The translations under genes were made by a program, and so were the position numbers. From Jeongeupia sp. HS-3 (GTDB lineage Bacteria > Pseudomonadota > Gammaproteobacteria > Burkholderiales > Chitinibacteraceae), in contig NZ_AP024094.1 in the NCBI RefSeq assembly GCF_015140455.1, positions 124,001 to 188,000 of the forward strand: a stretch of DNA of 64,000 nt. The letters run 5' to 3'. This document shows, piece by piece, positions 1 through 11,245 of this stretch. Numbering within the stretch: position 1 is the stretch's first letter; each line of letters opens with the position of its first letter. A model generated the notes under the pieces. That model was given only the letters and a program-made list of their open reading frames with translations, had not been told where the DNA came from and searched no databases.

Positions 1-1782
1 CAGCCGTGCCGCCGGGGTGAGGCCCAGCATTTCCTTCCACTTCTTCAGAGCCGCAAGCAGGATCACCGCACCCAGCGCCATCATCACGATCGAGATGATG
101 CCGTTGAAGACGTTGTAACCCTTGGATGCGGCGTTGAAGTAGACGTGGTCGATCATCCAGTAACCGGCGTAGTTCACCGTCACGAACAGATAAGCCAGCG
201 GGATCAGGCAGGTCAGCATGTACACGCGCTTGTCGGCGATGCGCAGGATGACGGTGGCGCCGATGATCAGGCCGACCGAGGCCATCAGCTGGTTCGATAC
301 GCCGAACAGCGCCCACACCGAGTTGATGTCGCCCGAGTTCAGCAGGTAGCCCCAGGCGATGCAGGCCAGGATGCTGGTGCCGATCGCGCCGGGCATCCAG
401 TCGGTGCGCTTGAGCGGTGCCCACAGGTCGCCGAGGAAATCCTGCAGCAGGTAACGCGAGACGCGGGTGCCCGAGTCGATGGCGGTGAGGATGAATACGG
501 CTTCGAACATCACCATGAACTGGAAGAAGTACGACGCCAGCGACGAGAACCACGGGATTTTGGTGAAGATGTCGGCCATGCCGACGGCCAGCGTGACCGC
601 GCCGCCGGTGCGGCCCTGCAGGTCGAGGCCGATGGACTGGCTCAGCGCCGGCAGGTGGATCACGTCCATGCCCAGGGTCTTGAACACTTCCGGGGTCGAG
701 TTGATCGCGAAGTAGTCGGCCGGGTGCAGCGCGGTTGCGGCGACGAGGGCCATCACGCCGACCAGGCATTCGGCCAGCATCGCGCCGAAGCCGACCGGCA
801 GGATGTCGCTCCACTTGTCGATCTGCTTGGGCGTGGTGCCCGAACCGATGAAGGCGTGGAAGCCCGAGATCGCGCCGCAGGCGATGGTGATCGAAATGAA
901 CGGCCAGACCGGGCCGGCCAGCACCGGGCCGCCGCCGTGGATGAAGTCGGTGACTGCGGGGAACTGGATCTGCGGGTTGATGAACACCACGCCGACGATC
1001 AGCAGGCCGAACACGCCGATCTTCATGAAGCTCGACAGCGCGGCACGCGGCGTCAGCAGCATCCACACCGGCAGCGCGGTGGCGAAGAAGGCGTAGATCG
1101 GCAGCAGCAGCGAGACGGTCTTGGCGTTCAGCGACAGCCATTCACCGATCACGGTGTGCTGGATGTAGGGGCCGGCGAACACACAGGCCATGATCGCGGC
1201 AATGCCGACATAGCTGGCGTTCTTCATGCTGCCGGTCATTTTTTCCCACAGGCCGACGCAGATCGCGATCGGGATCGTCATGAACACGGCGAACGCACCC
1301 CACGGATTGCGTTCGAGCGCATGCACCACGACCATCGACAGCCCGGCCATGGTGATGGTGATGATGAACAGCATCGCCAGACCGGTGCACCAGCCGGCGA
1401 CCGGGCCGAGTTCGGCCTTGGCGACTTCGGACAGCGACTTGCCGCGATGCTTCATCGATGCGAACAGCACTACGGTATCGTGCACCGCGCCGCCGATCAC
1501 ACAGCCGATCAGCAGCCACAAAAAGCTCGGCAGATAGCCGTACTGCGCGGCCAGCACCGGGCCGACCAGCGGGCCGGCGGCGGCGATCGCGGCGAAGTGG
1601 CCGCCGAAGGCCACCCACTTGTTGGTCGGCAGGTAATCCTTGCCGTCCTTGAGTTCGTGGGCGGGGGTGATTTTTGTATCATCGGCTCGCAACACCTTGC
1701 GGACGAAAAACACCCCGTACAGGCGGTAGCAGATCATCAGGATGCAAATGGTGGCGATCACGAACGTCAGGGCGTGATCCAT
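1..1782 (-). CDS. CstA/BtsT-family carbon-starvation / pyruvate transporter (3' end cut by window edge)
   Basis: Multi-pass inner-membrane transporter of the CstA family, which in E. coli takes up peptides (CstA) or pyruvate (BtsT). 594 codons are visible in one open frame from ATG 1782 to the window edge. The family is about 700 residues, so the C-terminal ~100 are missing. The N-terminus has the family pattern: a short hydrophobic helix, then a PTNKWVAFGGHFAAIAGAGP-like block (here PTNKWVAFGGHFAAIAAAGP), followed by many hydrophobic helices. GGAG lies 7 nt before the ATG. A BtsS/BtsR-like two-component system sits just upstream on the same strand, which favours the BtsT (pyruvate) role. That assignment is from context, not from substrate-specific residues. 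Confidence 0.9.
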   Translation of the reverse strand, partial: MDHALTFVIATICILMICYRLYGVFFVRKVLRADDTKITPAHELKDGKDYLPTNKWVAFGGHFAAIAAAGPLVGPVLAAQYGYLPSFLWLLIGCVIGGAVHDTVVLFASMKHRGKSLSEVAKAELGPVAGWCTGLAMLFIITITMAGLSMVVVHALERNPWGAFAVFMTIPIAICVGLWEKMTGSMKNASYVGIAAIMACVFAGPYIQHTVIGEWLSLNAKTVSLLLPIYAFFATALPVWMLLTPRAALSSFMKIGVFGLLIVGVVFINPQIQFPAVTDFIHGGGPVLAGPVWPFISITIACGAISGFHAFIGSGTTPKQIDKWSDILPVGFGAMLAECLVGVMALVAATALHPADYFAINSTPEVFKTLGMDVIHLPALSQSIGLDLQGRTGGAVTLAVGMADIFTKIPWFSSLASYFFQFMVMFEAVFILTAIDSGTRVSRYLLQDFLGDLWAPLKRTDWMPGAIGTSILACIAWGYLLNSGDINSVWALFGVSNQLMASVGLIIGATVILRIADKRVYMLTCLIPLAYLFVTVNYAGYWMIDHVYFNAASKGYNVFNGIISIVMMALGAVILLAALKKWKEMLGLTPAARL

Positions 1783-1837
1783 GGCGGCACTCCGGTTGGT
1801 GAGATGGGATGCCGCCACCTTATGCGCGTGGCTTGAT

Positions 1838-1906
1838 GGAACGGTTGCCGGATCGGGTCAGCGGTCGCCGGCGGATGCGAGCGGTGCCGGAACGGGGGCG
1901 AGCGGT
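1838..1906 (-). promoter_or_regulatory. Putative BtsR operator: four phased ACCGCT-type direct repeats
   Basis: Read on the minus strand toward the transporter gene, the order is ACCGCTCG (1906-1899), ACCGCTCG (1885-1878), ACCGCTGA (1865-1858) and ACCGTTCC (1845-1838). Start-to-start spacings are 21, 20 and 20 bp, about two helical turns. The LytTR regulator BtsR (YehT) of E. coli is known to bind ACC[G/A]CT[C/T]A direct repeats separated by 13 bp ahead of btsT. The first two copies here have exactly that 13-bp gap. The array ends 56 bp before the transporter ATG. A CATAAG stretch at about 1819-1824 could be part of the -10. Confidence 0.65.
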
Positions 1907-1931
1907 TGGCGCCTGCCGGCGGGGCCGGGCG

Positions 1932-2651
1932 TCAGATGATGCCGAGCGCATCCTTGACCGCACGTAGAAAGCGCCGGCTCACCGGCACCGTCAGCCCGCC
2001 GTGGGTGTGGATGTCGGCGGCGCCGTTGTCGCCGAAGCGGATCTCGGCAATCCGTGCCGGGTTGACGAGGTGCTGGCGGTGGCAGCGCAGCAGCGGCGTC
2101 TTGTCCTCCAGCGTTTTTAGCGTCAGCTCGGTGAAGTGCTCGTTGCCGTCGGCGTCGACCAGATAGACGCCGCTGAGCCTTGACAGCGCGTACTCGACCG
2201 ACTCGACCTTGAGCAGGTAGACGCGGTTGTGGCCGTAGCACGGCAGTTGCGTCAGCGGCACGTTGCCGCCGATCGCGCCCAGTGGCTGCGGCCCGCGTTC
2301 CTTCCGCAGCCGTGCCAGCGTCTTGGCCAGCCGCGCCGGTTCAACCGGTTTGAGCAGGTAGTCGAACGCGTGTTCCTCGAACGCCTGCACGGCGAATTCG
2401 TCGAAGGCGGTGACGAACACGATGTGCGGCATGCGTTCCGGATCGAGCATCGTCAGCAGCTGCAGGCCGGAAATCTGCGGCATCTGGATGTCGAGGAACA
2501 CCACGTCCGGATGCAGGCGGTTGATGGCGGCAATGGCTTCGACGGCGTTGCCGGCCTGGCCGATCACCTGCAGGTCGGCCTCGGGGGCGAGCAGGTCGGC
2601 GAGTTCGTCGCGGGCCAGCGGTTCGTCGTCGACGATCAGGATCTTGATCAT
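1932..2651 (-). CDS. btsR: LytTR-family response regulator (BtsR/YehT-like)
   Basis: 239-residue DNA-binding response regulator. The receiver domain (1-120) has the acidic pair D8/D9, phospho-acceptor D54 in FLDIQMP, T81 and K101. A LytTR domain fills about 135-238. ATG 2651 gives MIKILIVDDEP; the longer open frame upstream only adds unrelated sequence. The start overlaps the kinase stop by 4 bp (ATGA), so the two are translationally coupled. It probably activates the downstream CstA/BtsT gene through the ACCGCT repeats at 1838-1906. The symbol rests on family plus gene order; a generic LytT regulator is the alternative. Confidence 0.85.
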   Translation of the reverse strand: MIKILIVDDEPLARDELADLLAPEADLQVIGQAGNAVEAIAAINRLHPDVVFLDIQMPQISGLQLLTMLDPERMPHIVFVTAFDEFAVQAFEEHAFDYLLKPVEPARLAKTLARLRKERGPQPLGAIGGNVPLTQLPCYGHNRVYLLKVESVEYALSRLSGVYLVDADGNEHFTELTLKTLEDKTPLLRCHRQHLVNPARIAEIRFGDNGAADIHTHGGLTVPVSRRFLRAVKDALGII

Positions 2652-4363
2652 GGTGTTTGCTCGGGCTGGGGCCGCGCGGCGAGCGGCAGGTTCAGGATGA
2701 TGCGGGTGGCGAGCTCGGGTTCGCACTCGACGGCCACGCCGAAGCCCGTGCCGTAACGCGCCTTGATGCGGCGGTCGACGAGGCTCATGCCGAGCCCGTC
2801 GCCACCCGGTTCGGGGTGGTAGAGGCCGGCGTTGTCCTCGACCACGAGCGAGAGCGTGTCGCTGCCGTCATCGGCATGGGCATGGATGCGGATTCGTCCG
2901 TGGCCGAGCAGCTGCGAGGTGCCGTGCTTGATCGCGTTCTCGACGATGGGCTGCAGCGAAAACGCCGGCAGCTGCACCGCCAGAAATCGCTCGGGCAGGT
3001 CGATCTCGACATCGAGCCGGCCGGCGAAGCGCGCCAGTTCGATCTGCAGGTAGGCGTTCACGTGTTCAAGCTCGTCGGCCAGCGTCACCACATCGCTCGG
3101 GCGCTTGAGGTTCTTGCGGAAGAAGGTCGACAGGTACTGGATCAGCCTGCGTGCGTGGTCCGGGTCGCGGCGGATCACCGCGCTGATGGTGTTCAGCGCG
3201 TTGAACAGGAAGTGCGGGTTCACCTGCGCGTGCAGCAGCTTGATCTCGGACTGCGCCAGCAACTGCTGCTGCGCATCGATACGCCCGGCGAGGATCTGCC
3301 GCGACAGCAGCTTGGCGATGCCTTCGCCGAGGGTGCGGTTGAGCCTCGAAAACAGTTTGCGCTTGGGTTCGTACAGCTTGATCGTGCCGACGACGCGGTC
3401 GCCTTCGCCCTGTAGCGGGATCACCAGCGTCGAGCCGAGCGGGCAGTTGGGCCGGATCGAGCAGCGGTAGGGCATGGCGTTGCCGTCGGCGAACACGACC
3501 TCGTTGCGGGCGATCGCCTCGAAGGTGTACGCGGAGGTGATCGGCGTGCCGGGCAGGTGGTGGTCGTCGCCGATGCCGATGAAGGCGAGCAGCTTGTCGC
3601 GATCGGTGATCGCCACCGCGCCGACGCCGGTCTCCTCGTAGATGATGCGCGCAACTTTGGTGCTGTTCTCCTGATTGAAGCCGTCGCGCAGCGCGCCTTC
3701 GGCACGGGCGGCGATTTTCAGCGCGCGCGACGAGAAAGCGGTCGAGTACTTCTCGAACATCGCCCGCCGGTCGAGCAGGATGCGCATGAACATCGCGCTG
3801 CCGACGGTGTTGGTCACCAGCATCGGCAAGGCGATGTGCTCGACGAGTTGCGCCGCCATTGCGTACGGCCGGGCGACGGCGAGGATGATCAGCATCTGCA
3901 TCACCTCGGCAAACAACGCGACGCAGCCGACCAGCAAGGGCTTGAACAGGATGTCGACGCGACCGCGGCGGATCAGGTAGCGGTGCACCAGCCCGCCGAT
4001 CAGCCCCTCGGTGACGGTCGAGATCATGCATGCGGTCGCCGTCGGCCCGCCGAGCGAATAGCGGTGCAGCCCGCCGGTAAAGCCGACCGCCAGCCCCACC
4101 GACGGCCCGCCCAGCAGCCCGCCGAGCACCGCACCGATCGCGCGGGTGTTGGCGATCGAGTCATCGATGTGCAGGCCGAAATAGGTGCCGAGGACGCAGA
4201 AGGTCGAAAAAATCAGATAACACGCGAGCTTGTGCGGCAGCCGGATCGTCACCTGCATCAGCGGTGTGAACAGCGGAGTTTTCGACAGCAGATAGGCGAT
4301 CACGAGGTAAACGCACATCTGCTGCAACAGCAGCAGCACGAGATTGAACTGGTCGAAGATCAT
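2648..4363 (-). CDS. btsS: LytS/BtsS-type sensor histidine kinase
   Basis: 571-residue membrane kinase. The N-terminal ~200 residues form a 5TM-LYT sensor with several hydrophobic helices. A GAF-like domain covers about 225-365. A HisKA_7TM/His_kinase block follows with the phospho-acceptor His in QVNPHFLFNAL, then an HATPase with the N-box QPIVENAIKHG and a GDGLGMSLV G-box. ATG 4363 is chosen because AGGA lies 9 nt upstream and the protein then begins directly with the first helix. In E. coli the BtsS homologue senses extracellular pyruvate. It is in an operon with the response regulator (4-bp overlap), and the likely target transporter follows. Confidence 0.85.
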   Translation of the reverse strand: MIFDQFNLVLLLLQQMCVYLVIAYLLSKTPLFTPLMQVTIRLPHKLACYLIFSTFCVLGTYFGLHIDDSIANTRAIGAVLGGLLGGPSVGLAVGFTGGLHRYSLGGPTATACMISTVTEGLIGGLVHRYLIRRGRVDILFKPLLVGCVALFAEVMQMLIILAVARPYAMAAQLVEHIALPMLVTNTVGSAMFMRILLDRRAMFEKYSTAFSSRALKIAARAEGALRDGFNQENSTKVARIIYEETGVGAVAITDRDKLLAFIGIGDDHHLPGTPITSAYTFEAIARNEVVFADGNAMPYRCSIRPNCPLGSTLVIPLQGEGDRVVGTIKLYEPKRKLFSRLNRTLGEGIAKLLSRQILAGRIDAQQQLLAQSEIKLLHAQVNPHFLFNALNTISAVIRRDPDHARRLIQYLSTFFRKNLKRPSDVVTLADELEHVNAYLQIELARFAGRLDVEIDLPERFLAVQLPAFSLQPIVENAIKHGTSQLLGHGRIRIHAHADDGSDTLSLVVEDNAGLYHPEPGGDGLGMSLVDRRIKARYGTGFGVAVECEPELATRIILNLPLAARPQPEQTP

Positions 4364-5033
4364 GCCGGGTCTTCCTGAGGGCAGCGCCAATCGATGCATT
4401 TGCTACCGATTTTCGTCGGCATGGTGGGTGTTTGCAGCTTTTTTCGGTCGTGCGGTTGCACGGTTTCGGGGCGCTCGCGCGACCGGTGCACCGCAATGCG
4501 TGCGGCGGCGAATTCTAGCGCCGGCGTGTCTTGCAGATGTAGTGCGCCGCAAAAAACTTCAGCTTTTCATGATCTTGGACAAGGGTTTTGTGCAAAAAAG
4601 TATCGGGTTTTGCGGGTTTTTGTGGTTGTTCGTATGTAGTCATAAAAATTATGTTTCAACCTCGCTCAGCCCGATGGCATCCGGGTTGCGGCAATGGAGG
4701 CACCGCTTTGGGGCAAAGACCCCGGTGAGGCAAGAGCGGGCCGGACTGGATAAGACACACGGAGCACGGCGATGAAAGCGATGGATCTGTCAGGCGGAAT
4801 GGCTCCGGTGTGCGTCGCCCGGACGCGTCTCGCCGCCGTGCTAGGGGGAAACCCGGATTGGTCGCGTCGCCATGCCGTGTTTAATGGCTGCTACAGCGCG
4901 AGCGCCGTTTCCATGTCCGTCTTCGGTCGTTGAGGAAACGCCGATGCGCGCACTCAAGCACCCGTCCGTTTTCCGCCAGTTTGCCCTTGGTCGCGCTGCT
5001 GGCGCTGCCGGGTGCCGGGAAAGGAGCAGCAGC
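4364..5033. other. 670-bp intergenic region between btsS and the AraC gene (divergent promoters)
   Basis: Contains the divergent promoters of btsSR (minus) and the AraC gene (plus). It is locally T-rich around 4540-4650, unlike its surroundings. A 53-codon open frame at 4772-4933 starts MKAMDLSGGMAPVC but has no recognisable domain. Between 4940 and 5033 a third frame reads like a signal-peptide remnant (SLPLVALLALPGAG) and stops on the AraC ATG. I see no confident riboswitch or sRNA. Confidence 0.3.
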
Positions 5034-5915
5034 ATGACCCCAGACCTTGAAGTCGTCGAATTGCAGGGCAATGAATCGTTCCGTGTCTGGTATCACGGTT
5101 ACCCGTTCCGCACCGTACGCTGGCACTACCACCCGGAATACGAAATCCAGCTGATCGCCGAAACCAGCGGCAAGTATTTCGTCGGCGATTTCATCGGTGA
5201 CTTCGCCCCGGGCAATCTGGTGATGACCGGGCCGAACCTGCCGCACAACTGGGTCAGTGAGCTGCCCGATGGCGAAAGCGTGGCGCGGCGCGGCCTGATC
5301 GTGCAGTTTCCGGCCGAATACATCAGCAAGGGTATCGCCGCGTTCCCGGAACTGGCGCACACGCAAAAGCTGCTGGCCGAATCGCAGCGCGGTCTGGTGT
5401 TCTGCGCGCACACCGCCGCCGCAGCCAAACCGATCTTTGAAGAGCTGCTGGACGCGCAGGGAAGCCGCCGCATCGTGCTGTTCCTGTCGCTGCTCGATCT
5501 CTTGGCGCGGTGCGAGCACCGCCAGCCGCTCGCCAGCGCCGGCTACCGCGCCGACCCGAAACATTACATGTCGTCGACGATCAACCAGGTGCTGTCGTAC
5601 ATCGGCGAAAACCTGGCCAGCGATCTGCCCGAGGCCGATCTGGCCGAGCTGGCCGGGCAGAGCGTCAGCGCGTTCTCGCGTTATTTTCGCAGGCACACCG
5701 GCATGTCGGTGGTGCAGTGCATCAACCGGATGCGGATCAACCGGGCGTGCGAGCTGCTGGCGAGCAGCGAGTTCACCGTCACCGAAATCTGCTTCTTGGT
5801 CGGCTTCAACAATGTGTCCAACTTCAACCGGCACTTCCTGGCGCAGAAAAACATGCCGCCATCGAAGTTCCGAAGTTGCCAGCAACTGAACGCGGCCTGC
5901 CTCAGCGTGGCCTGA
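5034..5915 (+). CDS. AraC-family transcriptional regulator of the polyol cluster
   Basis: 293-residue regulator. The N-terminal ~150 residues form a cupin-type effector domain (His-rich RWHYHPEYEIQLI, GNLVMTGPNLPHNW). The C-terminal ~100 residues carry two helix-turn-helix units (LAGQSVSAFSRYFRRHTG and VTEICFLVGFNNVSNFNRHF). ATG 5034 is preceded by AAAGGAG at 7 nt; the longer frame starting at 4872 encodes unrelated sequence. It lies directly upstream of, and collinear with, the FGGY kinase and ABC importer genes, so it is probably their sugar- or polyol-responsive activator. The effector is unknown. Confidence 0.88.
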   Translation: MTPDLEVVELQGNESFRVWYHGYPFRTVRWHYHPEYEIQLIAETSGKYFVGDFIGDFAPGNLVMTGPNLPHNWVSELPDGESVARRGLIVQFPAEYISKGIAAFPELAHTQKLLAESQRGLVFCAHTAAAAKPIFEELLDAQGSRRIVLFLSLLDLLARCEHRQPLASAGYRADPKHYMSSTINQVLSYIGENLASDLPEADLAELAGQSVSAFSRYFRRHTGMSVVQCINRMRINRACELLASSEFTVTEICFLVGFNNVSNFNRHFLAQKNMPPSKFRSCQQLNAACLSVA

Positions 5916-5988
5916 CCATTCGCTGATTCCCATACCCAAACAGATCACTATCCTGCGCCCCGACGGCGCCGGGAGGGGAGAGTACATC

Positions 5989-7452
5989 GTGACATTTCTG
6001 GGCATAGACCTCGGCACTTCCGAAGTGAAGGCCATGCTGGTCGACGAGAGCCAGCGGGTGCTGGCCAGCGACTCGGTCAAACTGGCCATCGCCAACCCGC
6101 AGCCGCTGTGGTCCGAGCAGAGCCCGGACGAGTGGTGGCATGCCACGCTGAAGGCGATCGACAAGGTGCGCAGTGCCGCGCCCGATGCATTCGCCGCGCT
6201 GCGCGGCATCGGCCTGTCGGGGCAGATGCACGGTGCGGTGCTGCTCGACAAGCACCAGCGCGTGCTGCGCCCGGCGATCCTGTGGAACGACACCCGTGCC
6301 CACGCCGAATGTGTCGAACTGGAAGCGCTGGTGCCGCAATCGCGGCAGATCACCGGCAATCTGGCGATGCCCGGCTTCACCGCGCCCAAGCTGCTGTGGC
6401 TGCAGAAGTACGAGCCGGCGATCCGCGCCCGGGTCGACAAGGTCTTGCTGCCCAAGGATTACATCGCCTTCCGCCTGACCGGCGAGTTCGTGTCGGAGAT
6501 GTCCGACGCCGCCGGCACGCTGTGGCTCGATGTCGCCAAACGTGACTGGTCCGACCGGATGCTGAGCGCTACCGGGCTGAGCCGCGCCCACATGCCGCGC
6601 CTGGTCGAGGGCTCGCAAGCCGGTGCGGCGCTGCGGCCCGCGCTGGCCACCGACTGGGGGCTGGATCACGAGGTCATCGTTGCCGGCGGTGCCGGCGACA
6701 ACGCCGCCGCCGCTGTCGGCATCGGTGCGGTGGCGCCGGGCAATGCGTTTATCTCGCTCGGCACCTCGGGGGTGATGTTCGTCGCCAACGAGCGTTTCCT
6801 GCCCAATCCGGCACAGGCGGTGCATGCGTTCTGCCACGCCTTGCCACAGCGCTGGCACCAGATGAGCGTGATGCTCTCGGCCGCTGCCAGCCTGTCGTGG
6901 GCATCGCGGCTGACGCAGACGCCGGTCGGCGATCTTGCCGGGCTGGCGCAAGGCGTCGACCCGCGCCGCGCGCCGCTGTTCCTGCCTTATCTGAACGGCG
7001 AGCGCACGCCGCACAACAACGCCAGTGCGAGCGGCGTGCTCGTCGGCCTCTCGAATGCCGGCGAGCGCGCGGCGATCGGCTATGCGGTGATGGAAGGCGT
7101 CGCCTTCGGCCTTGCCGACGGTTATGCCGCGCTGGCGGCGACCGGCAGCCGCGTCGAGACCGCGTCCTTCGTCGGCGGCGGATCGCGCAGCCGTTTCTGG
7201 GGAGAGCTGATCGCCAGCGCCACCGGCATCACGCTGCTGCGCCATGCCAACGGCGATTTCGGCGGCGCGTTCGGCGCCAGCCGGCTGGCGCGACTTGCCG
7301 TCAGCGGCGAGGCGGTCGACGCCGTGTGCACCGTGCCGCCGGTGGCCGAAGCGATTGTTCCCAATCCCGAGCTTGCCGAGGTGCTGCAACCCCGGCTGGA
7401 ACGGTTCCGCCGGCTGTACGCCGCGCTGGAGCCCGAATTCGCGCGGACGTGA
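5989..7452 (+). CDS. xylB: FGGY-family xylulokinase-like kinase
   Basis: 487-residue cytoplasmic sugar kinase resembling XylB, which phosphorylates D-xylulose to xylulose 5-phosphate. Visible motifs are the N-terminal phosphate loop GIDLGTSEVK, substrate-contact block SGQMHG, WNDTR, the catalytic-Asp segment GGAGDNAAAAVG (Asp near residue 232), LGTSG, and the late FLPYLNGERTPHNN and FVGGGSRS blocks. The start is GTG 5989 with a strong GGGAGGGGAG upstream. It is 73 bp downstream of the AraC gene. It differs clearly from the second FGGY kinase at 12611, so the two probably act on different ketoses. Xylulose is the likely substrate here but is inferred. Confidence 0.85.
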   Translation: MTFLGIDLGTSEVKAMLVDESQRVLASDSVKLAIANPQPLWSEQSPDEWWHATLKAIDKVRSAAPDAFAALRGIGLSGQMHGAVLLDKHQRVLRPAILWNDTRAHAECVELEALVPQSRQITGNLAMPGFTAPKLLWLQKYEPAIRARVDKVLLPKDYIAFRLTGEFVSEMSDAAGTLWLDVAKRDWSDRMLSATGLSRAHMPRLVEGSQAGAALRPALATDWGLDHEVIVAGGAGDNAAAAVGIGAVAPGNAFISLGTSGVMFVANERFLPNPAQAVHAFCHALPQRWHQMSVMLSAAASLSWASRLTQTPVGDLAGLAQGVDPRRAPLFLPYLNGERTPHNNASASGVLVGLSNAGERAAIGYAVMEGVAFGLADGYAALAATGSRVETASFVGGGSRSRFWGELIASATGITLLRHANGDFGGAFGASRLARLAVSGEAVDAVCTVPPVAEAIVPNPELAEVLQPRLERFRRLYAALEPEFART

Positions 7453-7585
7453 GTCCCCTTCAACCCACCCATCGATAAGGAGAGCGCATCAGACCCGGCC
7501 CCTTTTCCCGAACCGGCCGCGCCATGAGCGTCGGTGCATTACCGCAAGCCACTTCGCACTTTGAACAAGAGATCTGGAGATTGTT

Positions 7586-8515
7586 ATGTACCTTTCCAAC
7601 CGCATTCTGAATCTGACCGCCAAAACCATCGCCGCCGGCCTCTGTGCCGCCGCCATTGCCGCGCCGGCGCAGGCCGCGCCGCTGAAGATCGGCATGTCGT
7701 TCCAGGAGCTGAACAACCCGTACTTCGTGACCATGAAAGAAGCGCTCGAGCAGGCCGCCGGCTCGATGGGCGCGCAGGTGGTGATTACCGATGCCCGCCA
7801 CGATGTCTCCAAGCAGGTCAGCGATGTCGAAGACATGGTGCAGAAGAAGATCGACATCCTGCTCCTGAACCCGACCGATTCGGTCGGCATCCAGAACGCG
7901 GTGAAGTCGGCCAAGAAGGCCGGCGTGGTGGTGGTCGCCGTCGACGCGCAGGCGCAGGGGCCGATCGATTCCTTCGTCGGTTCGAAGAACTACGACGCCG
8001 GCGTGATGGCCTGCGATTACCTCGCCAAGAACATCGGCAGCAGCGGCGATGTGGCGATTCTCGACGGCATTCCGGTCGTGCCGATTCTCGAGCGCGTTCG
8101 CGGCTGCAAGGCGGCGCTGGCCAAGTATCCGGGCATCAAGATCGTCTCGGTGCAGAACGGCAAGCAGGAACGCGCCACCGCGCTGACGGTGACCGAGAAC
8201 ATCCTGCAGGCCAACCCCAAGCTCAAGGGCATGTTCAGCGTCAACGATACCGGTTCGCTGGGCGCCTTGTCGGCGATCGAAGCGTCGGGCAAGGACGTGA
8301 AGCTGACCAGCGTCGACGGTGCGCCGGATGCGATCAAGGCGCTGCAGAAGCCGAACTCCAAGTTCATCGCCACCAGCGCGCAATACCCGCGTGACCAGGT
8401 CCGCCTGGCACTGGCGATCGCGCTGGCGAAGAAGTGGGGCGCCAATGTGCCGGCGACGGTACCGGTCGATGTGAAGCTGATCGACAAGGCTGGCGCCAAG
8501 TCCTTCAACTGGTAA
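7586..8515 (+). CDS. Ribose-type ABC transporter periplasmic substrate-binding protein
   Basis: 309-residue periplasmic binding protein of the RbsB/Peripla_BP_4 family. A signal peptide of about 30 residues ends at AQA before APLKIG. The mature start [21 protein letters not shown] is typical of the family, as are the DARHDVSKQ and [10 protein letters not shown] blocks. GGAGA lies ahead of ATG 7586. It binds the imported sugar or polyol and delivers it to the permease encoded downstream. Family members bind ribose, xylose, xylitol, galactitol and similar ligands; the sequence alone does not decide which. Confidence 0.9.
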   Translation: MYLSNRILNLTAKTIAAGLCAAAIAAPAQAAPLKIGMSFQELNNPYFVTMKEALEQAAGSMGAQVVITDARHDVSKQVSDVEDMVQKKIDILLLNPTDSVGIQNAVKSAKKAGVVVVAVDAQAQGPIDSFVGSKNYDAGVMACDYLAKNIGSSGDVAILDGIPVVPILERVRGCKAALAKYPGIKIVSVQNGKQERATALTVTENILQANPKLKGMFSVNDTGSLGALSAIEASGKDVKLTSVDGAPDAIKALQKPNSKFIATSAQYPRDQVRLALAIALAKKWGANVPATVPVDVKLIDKAGAKSFNW

Positions 8516-8745
8516 GAACCCGTCCCGTTAGGCGGCTGCGCCTGCACATTTCGTCCCCGACCGATGCTCGGAACCCCGCAAGGGGGCTACCTTCGGGGCG
8601 TCCTCATGGACCCCATGTTGATGAAGGTTCCTGCGCTTCGGGCGGCAACGAACTGTTTTGGCTCGCTCGCCTACCGGAACAGGTTCTCAGGTGTACCGGA
8701 ATCCCGCCAACAGGCGGTGTTCCTCAACCCTCCCAAGGGGTGACG
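8516..8745. other. 230-bp intra-operon spacer with short hairpins
   Basis: Unusually long gap inside an otherwise compact transporter operon. It contains small palindromes such as CCCC-GCAA-GGGG near 8576-8587 and an ACCGGAACAGGTTC/GTACCGG cluster near 8675-8702. No open frame with a ribosome-binding site was recognised. It may tune the relative level of binding protein against ATPase by mRNA stabilisation, a common arrangement in binding-protein operons. Confidence 0.3.
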
Positions 8746-10260
<1,515 letters not shown>

Positions 10261-11245
10261 AACCAACAGCGCCGGCAGCGCCGCCGAACGCTATAAGCGC
10301 TTCAGCCTTTCGCCGGTGTTCTTTCCGCTGATCGGCCTCGTGCTCGTCTGTATCGCCATGGCGGCGACGACCGAGCATTTCTTCGACCCGGACAACCTCG
10401 TCAACATCGCCCGCCAGGTGTCGGTGAACGCGATCATCGCCGTCGGCATGACCTGTGCAATCCTCTCGGGCGGCATCGATCTGTCGGTCGGCGCGGTGAT
10501 GGCGCTGGCCGGCACGCTGATGGCCGGGCTGATGGTCGCAGGCATGCCGCCCGAAGCGGCGATCGTGATCGGCCTCGGCGTCGGGCTGGTGTTCGGCGTC
10601 GCCAACGGTTTCTTCGTCGCCTACGCCGGCATGCCGCCTATCATCGTCACGCTCGCGACGATGGGCATCGCCCGCGGTCTGGCGCTGATCTACACCGGCG
10701 GCTACCCGATCGACGGCCTGCCGGACTGGTTCGCCTTCTTCGGCAGCGGCCACGTTCTGGGCATCCAGGCGCCGGTGCTGATCATGGCGCTGGTCTTCGT
10801 CGCCGCCTACGTGCTGCTCGATCACACCCCGGTCGGCCGCTACATCTACGCGATCGGCGGCAACGAGGAGGCTACGCGGCTCTCCGGCGTGCGCGTGCCG
10901 CGCTACAAGCTGCTCGTTTACGGCCTGTCGGGGCTGACCGCATCGATCGCCGGTCTGGTGCTGACCTCGCGTTTGATGAGCGGCCAGCCCAATGCCGGCG
11001 TGTCGTTCGAACTCGACGCGATCGCCGCGGTGGTGATGGGTGGCACGGCGATCTCGGGCGGCCGCGGTTCCATCGTCGGCACGCTGATCGGCGCGGTGAT
11101 GCTGGGCGTGCTCAACAACGGGCTGAACATGATGGGCGTGTCGCCCTACGTTCAGAACATCATCAAGGGCGTGATCATTCTGCTGGCGATCTATATCAGC
11201 CGCGAACGAACCAAGCGCCGTTGAGGGCGGCCACCGGACGCCGAA

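Noticed and set aside
145-1836. 563-codon plus-strand ORF
   Set aside because: Antisense shadow of the CstA/BtsT gene; highly His/Asp/Arg-rich and without any domain.
4650-4771. Possible c-di-GMP (GEMM) or other riboswitch upstream of the AraC gene
   Set aside because: Only scattered GGCAAAG-like matches; the required paired stems and conserved core could not be found.
4881-6455. 524-codon minus-strand ORF
   Set aside because: Runs antisense through the AraC and FGGY kinase genes; low-complexity shadow of GC-rich coding.
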